Assembly (NCBI RefSeq): GCF_016429065.1
Contig: NZ_JAELTX010000031.1
Location: 1-43,507 of the forward strand
Direction: 5' to 3'
Length of the DNA: 43,507 nt
From: Pedobacter sp. ASV17
GTDB lineage: Bacteria; Bacteroidota; Bacteroidia; Sphingobacteriales; Sphingobacteriaceae
The position numbers and the translations under genes are program-made. Of this stretch, positions 1-8,039 are shown piece after piece. Numbering within the stretch: the stretch's first letter is position 1; every line of letters begins with the position of its first letter. The notes below the pieces were generated by a model. That model worked only from the letters and a program-made list of their open reading frames with translations. It was not told the DNA's origin and did no database searches.

Positions 1-98
<98 letters not shown>

Positions 99-99
99 A

Positions 100-153
100 C
101 GCAATACAGAGCTTCATAACTTAATGTTAAACGCAGCGGGTGTAAAGGTTTAA
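100..153 (+). CDS. Possible 3' end of a truncated gene
   Basis: Directly after the adapter an open frame of 17 codons runs to a TAA at 151-153 and ends in AAGVKV. It has no start and is cut by the contig end. The composition is protein-like and a hairpin region begins soon after, as expected downstream of a gene, but the family cannot be recognised. It could be a chance frame. Confidence 0.3.
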   Translation, partial: RNTELHNLMLNAAGVKV

Positions 154-161
154 GCATCTAG

Positions 162-266
162 AGACTTACGAAGTTCACTTTTTAGACTTACGAAGTTTTC
201 GAAACTTCGTAAGTCTTATTAGCAAGTACAAAAAAACCTCGTAGGTTTTCGAAACCTACGAGGTTT
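162..266. repeat. Left double-hairpin repeat of the 244-aa ORF element
   Basis: A half site AGACTTACGAAGTT lies at 162-175. Hairpin 1 has arms 184-198 and 202-216 (AGACTTACGAAGTTT and its exact complement; 15-bp stem, TCG loop). Hairpin 2 has arms 234-248 and 252-266 (AAACCTCGTAGGTTT and its complement; 15-bp stem, TCG loop). The same ordered set, in the same orientation, occurs at 1293-1447 on the other side of the basic-protein gene. Confidence 0.9.
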
Positions 267-277
267 GTAAATATCCA

Positions 278-1012
278 CTATCCTTCTAAGGCTAAATATG
301 CTTCTTTACCTGCATATCTGGATAGCTTTTTAAACCTGTTATGGTATTTTGTACGTTCAATAAAACGATTTTTATAGCAATAGCTTCGTCCATAGCTGAG
401 CAAATTGATCCGTGGTTCGAGATGGTTCACTTTAATATGAGTCTCTATATAACCTAGCTCTCTTTCTAGATCAACATCTCTCATTTTCACATGAGTAACC
501 ATATGAGGAGCTATTTTGAGCACATAGCGCCAAGGTTCCGTAAGTACGTATCTAATTTCACTACACTTTGTTCTTATATCAAAAACTTCTACTTGGGTAA
601 AGCAGGCTTTTTCTTCGTCGGTTAATCCCATCCTATTGATTTCCCAATCACGAGTAGAAAACTCTCTTAACAGCTGCTGTTTTATTTCATATCCATAACG
701 CCTTTTTCTACGTTTCTTCTTTTTAAACGTCTTATCATAATGGAATTGTACTGTATTTATTTTAGGTAACAATGCTTCATAAAACTGAGCGCTGGCACTG
801 CGTTTAACCTCATCTCTCAATACAAAAAGTCGCTTCCAACCCCGTTGATAAGGCTGTTCTAATGGAACCATTGGCAAACTCATTTGTTGCCGCCAAAGTT
901 CTTCACGTCTCTTTTGTAACTGTATTAATTGTTTATCTCGATCTGTTTTAACGATTCGCTTCTTTTGTCTTGCCGATCTAATACGGCAGTTCCATTGATG
1001 GGTGTCCATCAT
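278..1012 (-). CDS. Highly basic 244-aa protein of unknown function, hairpin-flanked
   Basis: I recall similar hypothetical proteins in Sphingobacteriaceae (QPYQRGWKR-FVLRD-like core) but know no function for them. The N-terminal 45 residues are Arg/Lys/Gln-rich and probably helical. Residues about 54-70 carry the PYQRGWKRLFVLRDEV core, followed by a Lys/Arg tract near residues 98-106 (KKKKRRKRR) that suggests nucleic-acid binding. Tyr, His and Arg are frequent in the C-terminal third. There is no signal peptide, membrane segment, HUH motif or clear DDE triad. Adjacent ATG codons at 1012 and 1009 give the start. A TAnnTTTG-like element on the minus strand near 1273-1265 could be a distant promoter. 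The gene sits alone between two copies of a double hairpin, so a role in binding, moving or regulating those palindromes is the natural hypothesis, unproven. Confidence 0.75.
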   Translation of the reverse strand: MMDTHQWNCRIRSARQKKRIVKTDRDKQLIQLQKRREELWRQQMSLPMVPLEQPYQRGWKRLFVLRDEVKRSASAQFYEALLPKINTVQFHYDKTFKKKKRRKRRYGYEIKQQLLREFSTRDWEINRMGLTDEEKACFTQVEVFDIRTKCSEIRYVLTEPWRYVLKIAPHMVTHVKMRDVDLERELGYIETHIKVNHLEPRINLLSYGRSYCYKNRFIERTKYHNRFKKLSRYAGKEAYLALEG

Positions 1013-1292
1013 TTTTCATTTTAGTTTTCCTAGCTTGATTTCGGATCACGATTCATCCTTAATTAGGATATACCCTTTTTTAACGCTCAGAAAAACCCTA
1101 TGAAATGGAAAGACAAAACAACACGAGGTTGACCTATACAATCAATTAATTTTTAAAATAAATAGGAATTATTGCTTATTAAGCAATGAACAAAAGGGGC
1201 TATATGTAGCGGTATGCTGTCATGATATCTTGATATTTAGAAGATGAATAAATCAAGAACTGATGCAAAGGTAATAAATATTTTGACGATAT
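1013..1292. other. AT-rich upstream region of the 244-aa gene
   Basis: This gene-free 280 bp is the long upstream region of the minus-strand basic-protein gene. On the minus strand TACCTTTGC at 1273-1265 resembles the Bacteroidota -7 element (TAnnTTTG), but no clear -33 partner is present. No coding frame or RNA gene was seen. Confidence 0.4.
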
Positions 1293-1447
1293 AGATTTAC
1301 GAAGTTTAACTGTAGACTTACGAAGTTTTGAAACGGCGAAGCCCTCAACTTTCCCTTTGAAAATTATAAACAATTAAAGTTAAACTTCGTAAGTCTTTTT
1401 AGCCACTATCAAGCAAACCTCGTAGATTTCGAAAACCTACGAGGTTT
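1293..1447. repeat. Right double-hairpin repeat, first hairpin interrupted
   Basis: This is a direct copy of the left unit. The half site is at 1293-1307 (one change). Hairpin 1 arms lie at 1314-1328 and 1382-1396, identical to the left copy but separated by 53 bp instead of 3. Hairpin 2 arms lie at 1415-1425 and 1437-1447 with an internal mismatch. The spacer between hairpins is also similar to the left copy. Confidence 0.88.
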
Positions 1448-1480
1448 AATTTCGTCAAATATTAACATCGTACAGAGTGA

Positions 1481-1600
1481 CCCCAGATACTCGCTAGCAC
1501 CTACCTGTACAAAATTGAACCATTTCCGAACGAAAACGAACCCTACCGCCTACAGTTTGTAAGTAGCTTTATCAATACCAAAGGAGACACCTCCCTGTAA
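1481..1600 (+). pseudogene. 39-codon gene remnant
   Basis: An open frame runs from just after an in-frame TGA (1478-1480) to TAA at 1598-1600. It has no plausible start and reads as ordinary protein (Tyr-Leu-Tyr-Lys-Ile-Glu-Pro-Phe..., ending KGDTSL). The reading frame looks like the C-terminus of a lost gene whose 5' part is missing, with the hairpin unit ending only 33 bp upstream. The family is not recognised and a chance frame is possible. Confidence 0.35.
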
Positions 1601-1734
1601 ACCAAATATTAACTAACCATTTTAACTAAAACCAAAGTTAAAATGGCATAGCTAGCCGCTCCCTTCCTAAACTCTTTTGGACATAACAACATTGAATTCA
1701 TAGAATTTCTAACCAAATATTTAATGTTAAGACC

Positions 1735-3726
1735 ATGAGAAAACTAAACTGTATGAAACTGGGTAAGGTCGCCCTAATGGCATTCATATGCCTCCAATCT
1801 ATTTCTTGCTCTAAGGTTCCCGAAAAAGAGCTGTTAGACTCCGCTAGTATTGATGCCCTCAAAAGAGCAGACGTTAACCTCGCCGCCATTCCTGGCAATG
1901 TGGTCGTTACGCCTACTTACAACAGCACGGCTATTTTACGCAACCCGCTCAATGGCTGGGTCATGTATGGCCGCCGTGATGCGACCGACACCTATTGGGA
2001 CTCGGAATTTTTTGTACCCCAGTTAGGCACCAACGTTAAAGCCATCGATTACGCTTCTGCTTGCTACCTACGCACCAGTTGGAGATCGCTGAACCCAAGT
2101 CCAGGGGTTTATACTTGGCGGGACCTCAATTCACAAATGGGTAAATTAATCAATGGTGTTAAAACCAGAGGATTGCCCATTGCCTTTCGTATTGTGGTAG
2201 ATGGACGCGACCAAGGCGAAAACACTCCTGCTTTTGTGTTCGATGCTGGCGCTGCCTATTGGCTGTCGAACCCCGCAGTTCCTTCCCAAAAAACACCTTT
2301 TCCTCAGGATCCAATCTTCAGACAGCATTATGCCACTTTTATCGAAGAGCTGGCTAAAGATTTCAACGACCCAGTAGTTACTTCTTTTATGGATGCCTAC
2401 GGCTTGGGCAAATGGGGAGAAGCACACAACGTCGTTTATGCCGCTCCAAATGCTTTAACTGCTGCCCAAATAGAAACGGCTAAAGAAGAAACCTTAGATT
2501 GGTTTATAGCACTGTACAACAGAACTTTCACTAAAATACCATTGGTGATGAATTATCACCGACTCATTGGCCATCCCACAAGTTGGGGTGCCGTAAATGC
2601 CAATAGTGACATGCTACTTACCAAAGCCATTAACCAAGGGTATAGCCTTAGGCACGATGCTTTCGCCATGACCGACTATTACCAAACCTGGGAAAAAAAC
2701 TTTGCAACAACCTGGAAACACAAACGTCCAATTATTATGGAAGGCGGATGGATCACCACGGGTACGCATCGTTACTGGATAGATTCGAGCAACGCATACA
2801 GAGAGGGCCACCCCGAAGACGTAAGGCAAGGTGAATTTGATCGCTCAGCCGAGGCAGCAGTAAACATGATGGATTTTAGAGTTGGAGAAGTCACTTCTTG
2901 GTTCCAAAATAGTTTCAATTTGGTACAACGCTTTAATGCCGAAGGTGGTTACCGTTTATATCCTGATGAGGTTTCTTTGCCAAACACCATTACCACTGGC
3001 GAAATAGCCAACTTGAGCCACCGCTGGAAAAATATGGGTTGGGGTTATTGTCCTAACAATATTCCCCAATGGAATTATAAATACAGGGTTGCCTTCGCTA
3101 TCCTCGACGCCGCAGGTACGGTCAAAAAACTATTTATAGATAATGTGAGCGACCCTTCTAAATGGATTAAAAACAATCCAGTAGCTTATAACCTCACTAC
3201 CACGGCCGTAGACTTAACCCCTGGGGCCTATACATGGGCCGTAGCCATCATTGATAAAACCAACGCCAACAAACCAGGCATACAATTGGCGGTTACCGGT
3301 AATTTCACTAACGGTTGGTTAAAACTTGGCAGTTTACAAGTAACGCCCCCAATTGGACAGAACGTTAAATTAAAAGGCCCCAATAACCAGTTTGTATCGG
3401 GAGAGAATGGTCTAAATCCAATGATGTGTAACCGTCCAACCGCATCAACTTGGGAAACCTTCACCATTGTTGACGCTGGTAGTGGAAAGGTTGCGCTAAG
3501 GAGCATGAACAAATATGTATCTTCTGAAAACGGTGCCACAACAGGCATCACTTGTAGCAAAACCACCATTAGCGACTGGGAAAAATTCGACTGGATCGTT
3601 AACACCAATGGCACCATCTCTTTAAGAGGAAATAACGGCAAGTATATTTCTTCGGAAAATGGACAAGCGGTAATGAAATGCGACAGGGCAACCATTGCTG
3701 GCTGGGAAACTTTTACCTTGAACTAA
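1735..3726 (+). CDS. DUF4832/DUF4874 lipoprotein with C-terminal beta-trefoil (fascin-like) domain
   Basis: This 663-residue secreted lipoprotein has a signal peptide ending in the lipobox SISC, with Cys25 as the lipidation site. Residues about 65-230 match the DUF4874 N-terminal pattern (NPLNGWVMYGRR; a TIM-barrel-like fold in glycoside-hydrolase-like proteins). Residues about 235-520 match DUF4832, including a beta-sandwich-like end (YRVAFAILDAAG...). The last 120 residues hold three repeats of the type LKGPNNQFVSGENG / ALRSMNKYVSSENG / SLRGNNGKYISSENG, each followed by W-E-F/T-F, typical of a fascin-like or carbohydrate-binding beta-trefoil. A polysaccharide-directed surface role is inferred; no catalytic residues can be assigned. 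ATG 1735 is used; the internal ATG at 1753 would also leave a signal peptide. A strong hairpin follows. Confidence 0.85.
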   Translation: MRKLNCMKLGKVALMAFICLQSISCSKVPEKELLDSASIDALKRADVNLAAIPGNVVVTPTYNSTAILRNPLNGWVMYGRRDATDTYWDSEFFVPQLGTNVKAIDYASACYLRTSWRSLNPSPGVYTWRDLNSQMGKLINGVKTRGLPIAFRIVVDGRDQGENTPAFVFDAGAAYWLSNPAVPSQKTPFPQDPIFRQHYATFIEELAKDFNDPVVTSFMDAYGLGKWGEAHNVVYAAPNALTAAQIETAKEETLDWFIALYNRTFTKIPLVMNYHRLIGHPTSWGAVNANSDMLLTKAINQGYSLRHDAFAMTDYYQTWEKNFATTWKHKRPIIMEGGWITTGTHRYWIDSSNAYREGHPEDVRQGEFDRSAEAAVNMMDFRVGEVTSWFQNSFNLVQRFNAEGGYRLYPDEVSLPNTITTGEIANLSHRWKNMGWGYCPNNIPQWNYKYRVAFAILDAAGTVKKLFIDNVSDPSKWIKNNPVAYNLTTTAVDLTPGAYTWAVAIIDKTNANKPGIQLAVTGNFTNGWLKLGSLQVTPPIGQNVKLKGPNNQFVSGENGLNPMMCNRPTASTWETFTIVDAGSGKVALRSMNKYVSSENGATTGITCSKTTISDWEKFDWIVNTNGTISLRGNNGKYISSENGQAVMKCDRATIAGWETFTLN

Positions 3727-3734
3727 ATCATAAA

Positions 3735-3778
3735 AACCTGCCGTCCTTTGAATTAAAATGTTCAAGGGACGGCAGGTT
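3735..3778. terminator. Hairpin terminator after the DUF4832 gene
   Basis: A long stem pairs 3735-3752 (AACCTGCCGTCCTTTGAA) with 3761-3778, with one G-U pair and an 8-nt loop. It begins 9 bp after the stop codon. The T tract on the plus strand is weak. Confidence 0.75.
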
Positions 3779-3851
3779 AATTCAAACAATATTCCAATAA
3801 ATATCCCTCTATTTCATCAGCCGCAAAACGGCCCCTTCTGGTTCAATCTGC

Positions 3852-3884
3852 TTTGCTTTTTAGTCGCTAAACGTTTATTTTTGC
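3852..3884 (+). promoter_or_regulatory. Bacteroidota housekeeping promoter for the AraC gene
   Basis: TTTG at 3852-3855, a 20-bp spacer and TATTTTTG at 3876-3883 match the Bacteroidota -33/-7 consensus (TTTG, TAnnTTTG). The predicted transcription start is near 3888-3890, about 17 nt before the TTG start codon at 3906. That supports the rare start codon. Confidence 0.7.
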
Positions 3885-3905
3885 CTTCGATTAAACCAAA
3901 AAAAC

Positions 3906-5096
3906 TTGCATTTATTTTACCTCGCTCATATTGGTGGCATATTTATATTCTCATTGCTCATCATATTGCTCTTTGTTTTCGGAAAAAACAGGCGCTACCT
4001 TAATCTGCTGCTTACCATAGGAATTTTAGGAATTGTTTGGTATGTAATCATCTTCCTTTTGGGGGCCACAGGCTACATCAAGTACTTCCCCGAATTGTTC
4101 AACAAAGGCTTGCCGTTATATTATCTTATCGCTCCCTCCTTCTATCTTTATATCAGAGGCACTCTTTATCCTAAGTATGCTCGCTTTCGTAAAAAAGACC
4201 TGTTGCATCTTCTGCTTACCCTACCTGCCATCTGTTCCATCCTGCCATATTGCCTGCTTGATCGTGCTGGACAACAGTATGTAGTGGACCAAGTAGCCAA
4301 AAACTCCAATTATCTTTTCAGCGATGCCAAATATATCGTAAACATATGGCATTGGGGAGCTTGGCCATCAACTGCCCTTATCTATACCATACTCCAGTTC
4401 TCCCTCATCAGGAAAGCCTCCAAGTCACAGGAGCTTAACCATAAAAACAAAAAATGGATGTATGCCATTACCATCATTTGTATGGTCACTTTTTCATTAT
4501 TGATTGTTGCCAATATGGGTATGATTCTCAGAAGTATTCAGGGAGAAACCAGTTTGCTCAGCAGCCACATGGTCGTGATCTTATATATCTGCTTTATGGT
4601 TTTAGGAATAGCGTTTTTCATCAATCCTGGATTTGTTTATGGCCAAATTGCCATTACATCTACAACTCAGCTACAATTAGCTACCGATATGGCTGTTCAA
4701 ACGCTACCGCTTCCTCCAAAAGAACCTACGCTACGCCTACCTCCCGACCTAGAATTAGTGGACCAACTGGAAACTTATCTCATCCAGAACAAACTGTACC
4801 AAGAACCCGGATTGACACTGAGCAAGCTTTCTACCGAAGTAAATATTCCCAGCTATAAGCTATCCGAATTATTGAACCTTCATTACCAGAAAAATTTTAA
4901 TGCCTATATCAATACTTGGCGCATCCAGTACGTGATCGAAAAGCTAAAGGCAGGCGACCATAAATCCTTTACTTTGGAAGCTTTGGCCAATGAGGCAGGC
5001 TTTGCTTCTAGAAGATCCTTTTTTACCGCTTTCAAAAAAGAAACAGGGCTTTCCCCATCAGCTTACATCTTAGTGATGGAGCGAGAGATTTCCTAA
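3906..5096 (+). CDS. Membrane-tethered AraC-family transcriptional regulator
   Basis: The N-terminal ~245 residues form about seven hydrophobic helices (for example residues 8-25, 34-55, 70-85, 97-115, 148-165, 184-205, 222-242). A linker follows, then an AraC-type HTH_18 domain at about 285-390 with two helix-turn-helix units (LSKLSTEVNIPSYKLSELL and LEALANEAGFASRRSFF) and the family ending FKKETGLSPSAYI. This architecture is common in Bacteroidota, where the membrane part is thought to sense an envelope or extracellular signal. The start is TTG at 3906: the frame opens at 3864 (after a stop) with no ATG until after the membrane region, and a good promoter ends just upstream. The large T9SS cargo gene follows 100 bp downstream and is a plausible target. 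The ligand is unknown. Confidence 0.88.
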   Translation: MHLFYLAHIGGIFIFSLLIILLFVFGKNRRYLNLLLTIGILGIVWYVIIFLLGATGYIKYFPELFNKGLPLYYLIAPSFYLYIRGTLYPKYARFRKKDLLHLLLTLPAICSILPYCLLDRAGQQYVVDQVAKNSNYLFSDAKYIVNIWHWGAWPSTALIYTILQFSLIRKASKSQELNHKNKKWMYAITIICMVTFSLLIVANMGMILRSIQGETSLLSSHMVVILYICFMVLGIAFFINPGFVYGQIAITSTTQLQLATDMAVQTLPLPPKEPTLRLPPDLELVDQLETYLIQNKLYQEPGLTLSKLSTEVNIPSYKLSELLNLHYQKNFNAYINTWRIQYVIEKLKAGDHKSFTLEALANEAGFASRRSFFTAFKKETGLSPSAYILVMEREIS

Positions 5097-5196
5097 AAAA
5101 ATGGGTATAATTCTCGAATTTGGCACATTGTTATGCACCAAAAACATCCCTATTTAAGCAGTATTGTTGAGTTTTGCTTGTAAAAACTTAACAATT

Positions 5197-7833
5197 ATGG
5201 ATAAACTCTACAAAAAATTAGCACGGCAATCTCTCTATGCTATGCTAACCTTTTTAATTTCAATGGCCCAAGTTTCAAATAGCTATGCACAGCAATGGCA
5301 ATCTTTGGGACCAGATGAAATTGGTCAATTCAACTATAGCTCTAACTCTTATTACACCCAAAACAGTTTGGCTATTTTGGGAACCACTCCTTATATAGCC
5401 TTTATTGATGTAAGCCTAGGTACCAAAATAACGGTCAAAAAATTTAATGGTACCGTTTGGGAAACGGTAGGAAATGCTGGCTTTTCAGCAGAACTATCTG
5501 GCGATGTAAGTTTGGCTATTTTAGGAACTACTCCTTATATCGCTTATAGAGATGGAGGACAAAACAATAAAGCAACCGTGCAAAAGTTTAACGGTACTGC
5601 TTGGGAACCTGTTGGAAGCACGGGTTTCTCTACTGGTGGAATAACATCGCCATGCATTGCATTTTTTGAAAATACACCTTACATAGCTTACCAAGATGGG
5701 GCAAAGAACAGCAAAGCAACCGTACAACGATTTAACGGAACCACATGGGAATTTGTAGGCACTGCTGGTTTTTCTACAGAAATTGCTAATAGACCAAAAT
5801 TAGCTTTTTCTGATACTGCTCCTTACATTGCCTATACAGCCACAAATTTTATGGGTGCCTCTCAAAATTATGTTCAAAAGTTTAACGGAACCACCTGGGA
5901 AACCGCTAGCCCCCCTAGTGCTACCGCTTCCAGCCATATTAGTTTGGCCGTTTCCGGAAATGTACCTTATGTTTCCTATCCTGATGCCAGTATGAGCAAT
6001 AAAATTAACGTAAAGAAATTTATTGGAAACAGTTGGGTCTCGGTAGGTACCGCTGGCTTTTCTGCGGGATCAGCGGCCAATTCTAATATTATCTTTTTAG
6101 GCAATACGCCCTATGTGGTTTATCCAGACGGAAATAAAGCCACTGTACAAAAATTTAACGGCACCAATTGGGAAACAGTGGGTACAGCGGGATTTTCTAT
6201 TGGCACAGCAGGTAACCCAACGATAGCTTTTTCTGGAAATACGCCCTATGTTGCATACGTTGACCAAAGCGGCGGCGGATTGATGAAATTGTACCAATTC
6301 GATGGCAACAGTTGGCTTAAAGTGGGACCACCTACACTTACGGAAAACGCTAGCTTTTTAGATATGGTGTATGTTGGAAATAATCCCTATATCGTATATC
6401 GGGATGCCTCAAAAAATGATAAGATCACCGTACAAAAACATAATGGCAACGAATGGGAGGTGGTAGGCACCCCTGGTTTTAGTGGCGGACTAGGTATCTA
6501 CAGTAGTATTACCGCTGGGGGAACTACACCTTATGTAGTATATAGTGACGAAACAGTCGGTGGCAGAGCTACCGTGCAGAAATTTAACGGAACCAGCTGG
6601 GAACTGGTAGGTACCGCAGGCTTCACGCCATCCAGAGCATCTTATATGCATATTGCCTATTCGGGCACTACGCCTTATGTTGTTTATGCAGATGGGGGAA
6701 ACAACAATAGGCTGGCAGTACAAAAATTTAATGGTACAGCATGGGAACTGGTAGGCAGTGCGGGGATATCTTCGGGATCTGCCAACTATCTTAAAATCGT
6801 TTTTTTGGGGACCACGCCTTATCTTAGTTATCAAGATGGTGGGAAAACCAATAAAGCTGTTGTAAAGAAGTTTAACGGTACAATTTGGGAATCAGTAGGT
6901 ACCGAAGGACTGTCAACTGGTGCAGCTAATTATATTGATATGGCATTTTTGGGTACCACTCCATATCTCTCCTATCAAGACGGTAGCAAGAATAGCAGAG
7001 CAACGGTACAAAAGTTTAATGGTACAGCATGGGAGCTAGTAGGTACCGCTGGTTTCTCTACTGGAAGTATACTCTATAATAGAATAGCGTTTTCCAACAA
7101 CAATCCATACATGGTGTATAGTGATATAAACAATAACTACAGAGCCAATTTACAGCGCTTCAATGGCACCACTTGGGAGCTTGTGGGAACAGCTGGTTTT
7201 ACATCTGGCAAGGCCGATAACCTTAGTATGGCTATCGTAGACAACGAAGTAACGGTCTCTTACCTATCTGGTGTGGTTTTTGCAAAACGTCTTAACCTAT
7301 CTACACTTCCGGTTAACCTTGTGGCCTTTAACGCTAAATCAAGCACCAATGCTACCGTAAATTTAAACTGGCAAACTGCTTTAGAGGAGAACAATGATTT
7401 TTTCACCTTGTACCGTAGCACAGATGGCAAAGATTTCAAAGAAATTGGAAAATATCCTAGTAAAGGAAGCAACTCAAGCTATGCTACCACAGATTACTCT
7501 CCTAAGTTGGGGATCAACTATTATCTATTAACCCAGACAGATAAAGATGGTAGCTCCGTAAAACTAAAAGTGCAGCAGGTAAAAGTTACTGGAATAAACA
7601 ACAATACCATGAGCGTTTTCCCAAATCCCATTACCAATGGCATCATCAACATCACACATTCAACCTTGCAGGGCTCCCAAAATATAGCCATATATGACCT
7701 ATCGGGCAGGGTAGTTTTACGTGATAAAGTAAGCTTCACTGAAGGGCAAGCAACTTTATCAACCAAAACATTATCCAAAGGGGTATATCTTTTAAAGATA
7801 AGTGAATCCACCGTAAAAATATTTGCTAATTAA
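5197..7833 (+). CDS. Secreted T9SS cargo with about 14 propeller-type repeats
   Basis: The start is taken at ATG 5197 (MDKLYKK), giving 878 residues and a standard signal peptide ending in SYAQQ; an upstream in-frame TTG at 5164 would bury the signal. Residues about 26-700 are tandem ~50-residue repeats with the pattern L-A-F-x-G-T-T-P-Y-V/I-A-Y-x-D-G...K-A-T-V-Q-K-F-N-G-T-x-W-E-x-V-G-T-A-G-F. Thirteen F-N-G-x-x-W units plus flanking half units are visible, which fits fourteen blades, that is two seven-bladed beta-propellers. A fibronectin-like module follows (LPVNLVAFNAKS...YYLLTQTDKDG). The protein ends in a type A T9SS sorting domain (VFPNPITNG...YDLSGRVV...LSKGVYLLKI). It is exported through the outer membrane by T9SS; the ligand or function is unknown. 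Confidence 0.88.
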   Translation: MDKLYKKLARQSLYAMLTFLISMAQVSNSYAQQWQSLGPDEIGQFNYSSNSYYTQNSLAILGTTPYIAFIDVSLGTKITVKKFNGTVWETVGNAGFSAELSGDVSLAILGTTPYIAYRDGGQNNKATVQKFNGTAWEPVGSTGFSTGGITSPCIAFFENTPYIAYQDGAKNSKATVQRFNGTTWEFVGTAGFSTEIANRPKLAFSDTAPYIAYTATNFMGASQNYVQKFNGTTWETASPPSATASSHISLAVSGNVPYVSYPDASMSNKINVKKFIGNSWVSVGTAGFSAGSAANSNIIFLGNTPYVVYPDGNKATVQKFNGTNWETVGTAGFSIGTAGNPTIAFSGNTPYVAYVDQSGGGLMKLYQFDGNSWLKVGPPTLTENASFLDMVYVGNNPYIVYRDASKNDKITVQKHNGNEWEVVGTPGFSGGLGIYSSITAGGTTPYVVYSDETVGGRATVQKFNGTSWELVGTAGFTPSRASYMHIAYSGTTPYVVYADGGNNNRLAVQKFNGTAWELVGSAGISSGSANYLKIVFLGTTPYLSYQDGGKTNKAVVKKFNGTIWESVGTEGLSTGAANYIDMAFLGTTPYLSYQDGSKNSRATVQKFNGTAWELVGTAGFSTGSILYNRIAFSNNNPYMVYSDINNNYRANLQRFNGTTWELVGTAGFTSGKADNLSMAIVDNEVTVSYLSGVVFAKRLNLSTLPVNLVAFNAKSSTNATVNLNWQTALEENNDFFTLYRSTDGKDFKEIGKYPSKGSNSSYATTDYSPKLGINYYLLTQTDKDGSSVKLKVQQVKVTGINNNTMSVFPNPITNGIINITHSTLQGSQNIAIYDLSGRVVLRDKVSFTEGQATLSTKTLSKGVYLLKISESTVKIFAN

Positions 7834-7924
7834 TACGCTCTAAATACCTCTATAGGTTTGAGGCTTTTGACCTGTACAGATTGTCAAGCAAAACAATCAT
7901 AGGCTTAGAAGTTTCTTTCTAACA

Positions 7925-7963
7925 CCAAAGCCACATTTTCAATCAGAAAATTGTGGCTTTTGG
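7925..7963. terminator. Probable terminator hairpin between convergent genes
   Basis: CCAAAGCCACA (7925-7935) pairs with TGTGGCTTTTGG (7952-7963) with one bulge, and the inner TTTTC/GAAAA arms extend the stem. It lies between the convergent T9SS cargo and exonuclease genes. No long T tract follows, so it may act weakly on either strand. Confidence 0.5.
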
Positions 7964-8039
7964 TTATAGGATCAAAACGTTCGTTTTTGATGAGTTTTTT
8001 CAAAAATCCCGATTATTTTTCCTTTTAGTTCGGGAACAC

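Larger units (their letters stand above)
162..1447. mobile_element. Candidate hairpin-flanked element carrying one basic-protein gene
   Basis: Two directly repeated double-hairpin units (162-266 and 1293-1447) enclose a single minus-strand gene for a highly basic 244-residue protein. A further gene remnant lies just outside at 1481-1600. The arrangement recalls REP/RAYT elements, in which palindromes flank the transposase that moves them, but the protein lacks the HUH motif of RAYTs. Mobility is inference from architecture alone. Confidence 0.45.

Noticed and set aside
278..1012. RAYT/IS200-type HUH transposase identity for the basic protein
   Set aside because: No His-hydrophobic-His motif or matching catalytic Tyr context is present; only the flanking-hairpin layout is similar.
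5164..5196. TTG start giving an 889-residue version of the T9SS cargo
   Set aside because: The ATG at 5197 gives a normal signal peptide directly at the N-terminus; the extra 11 residues disrupt it.
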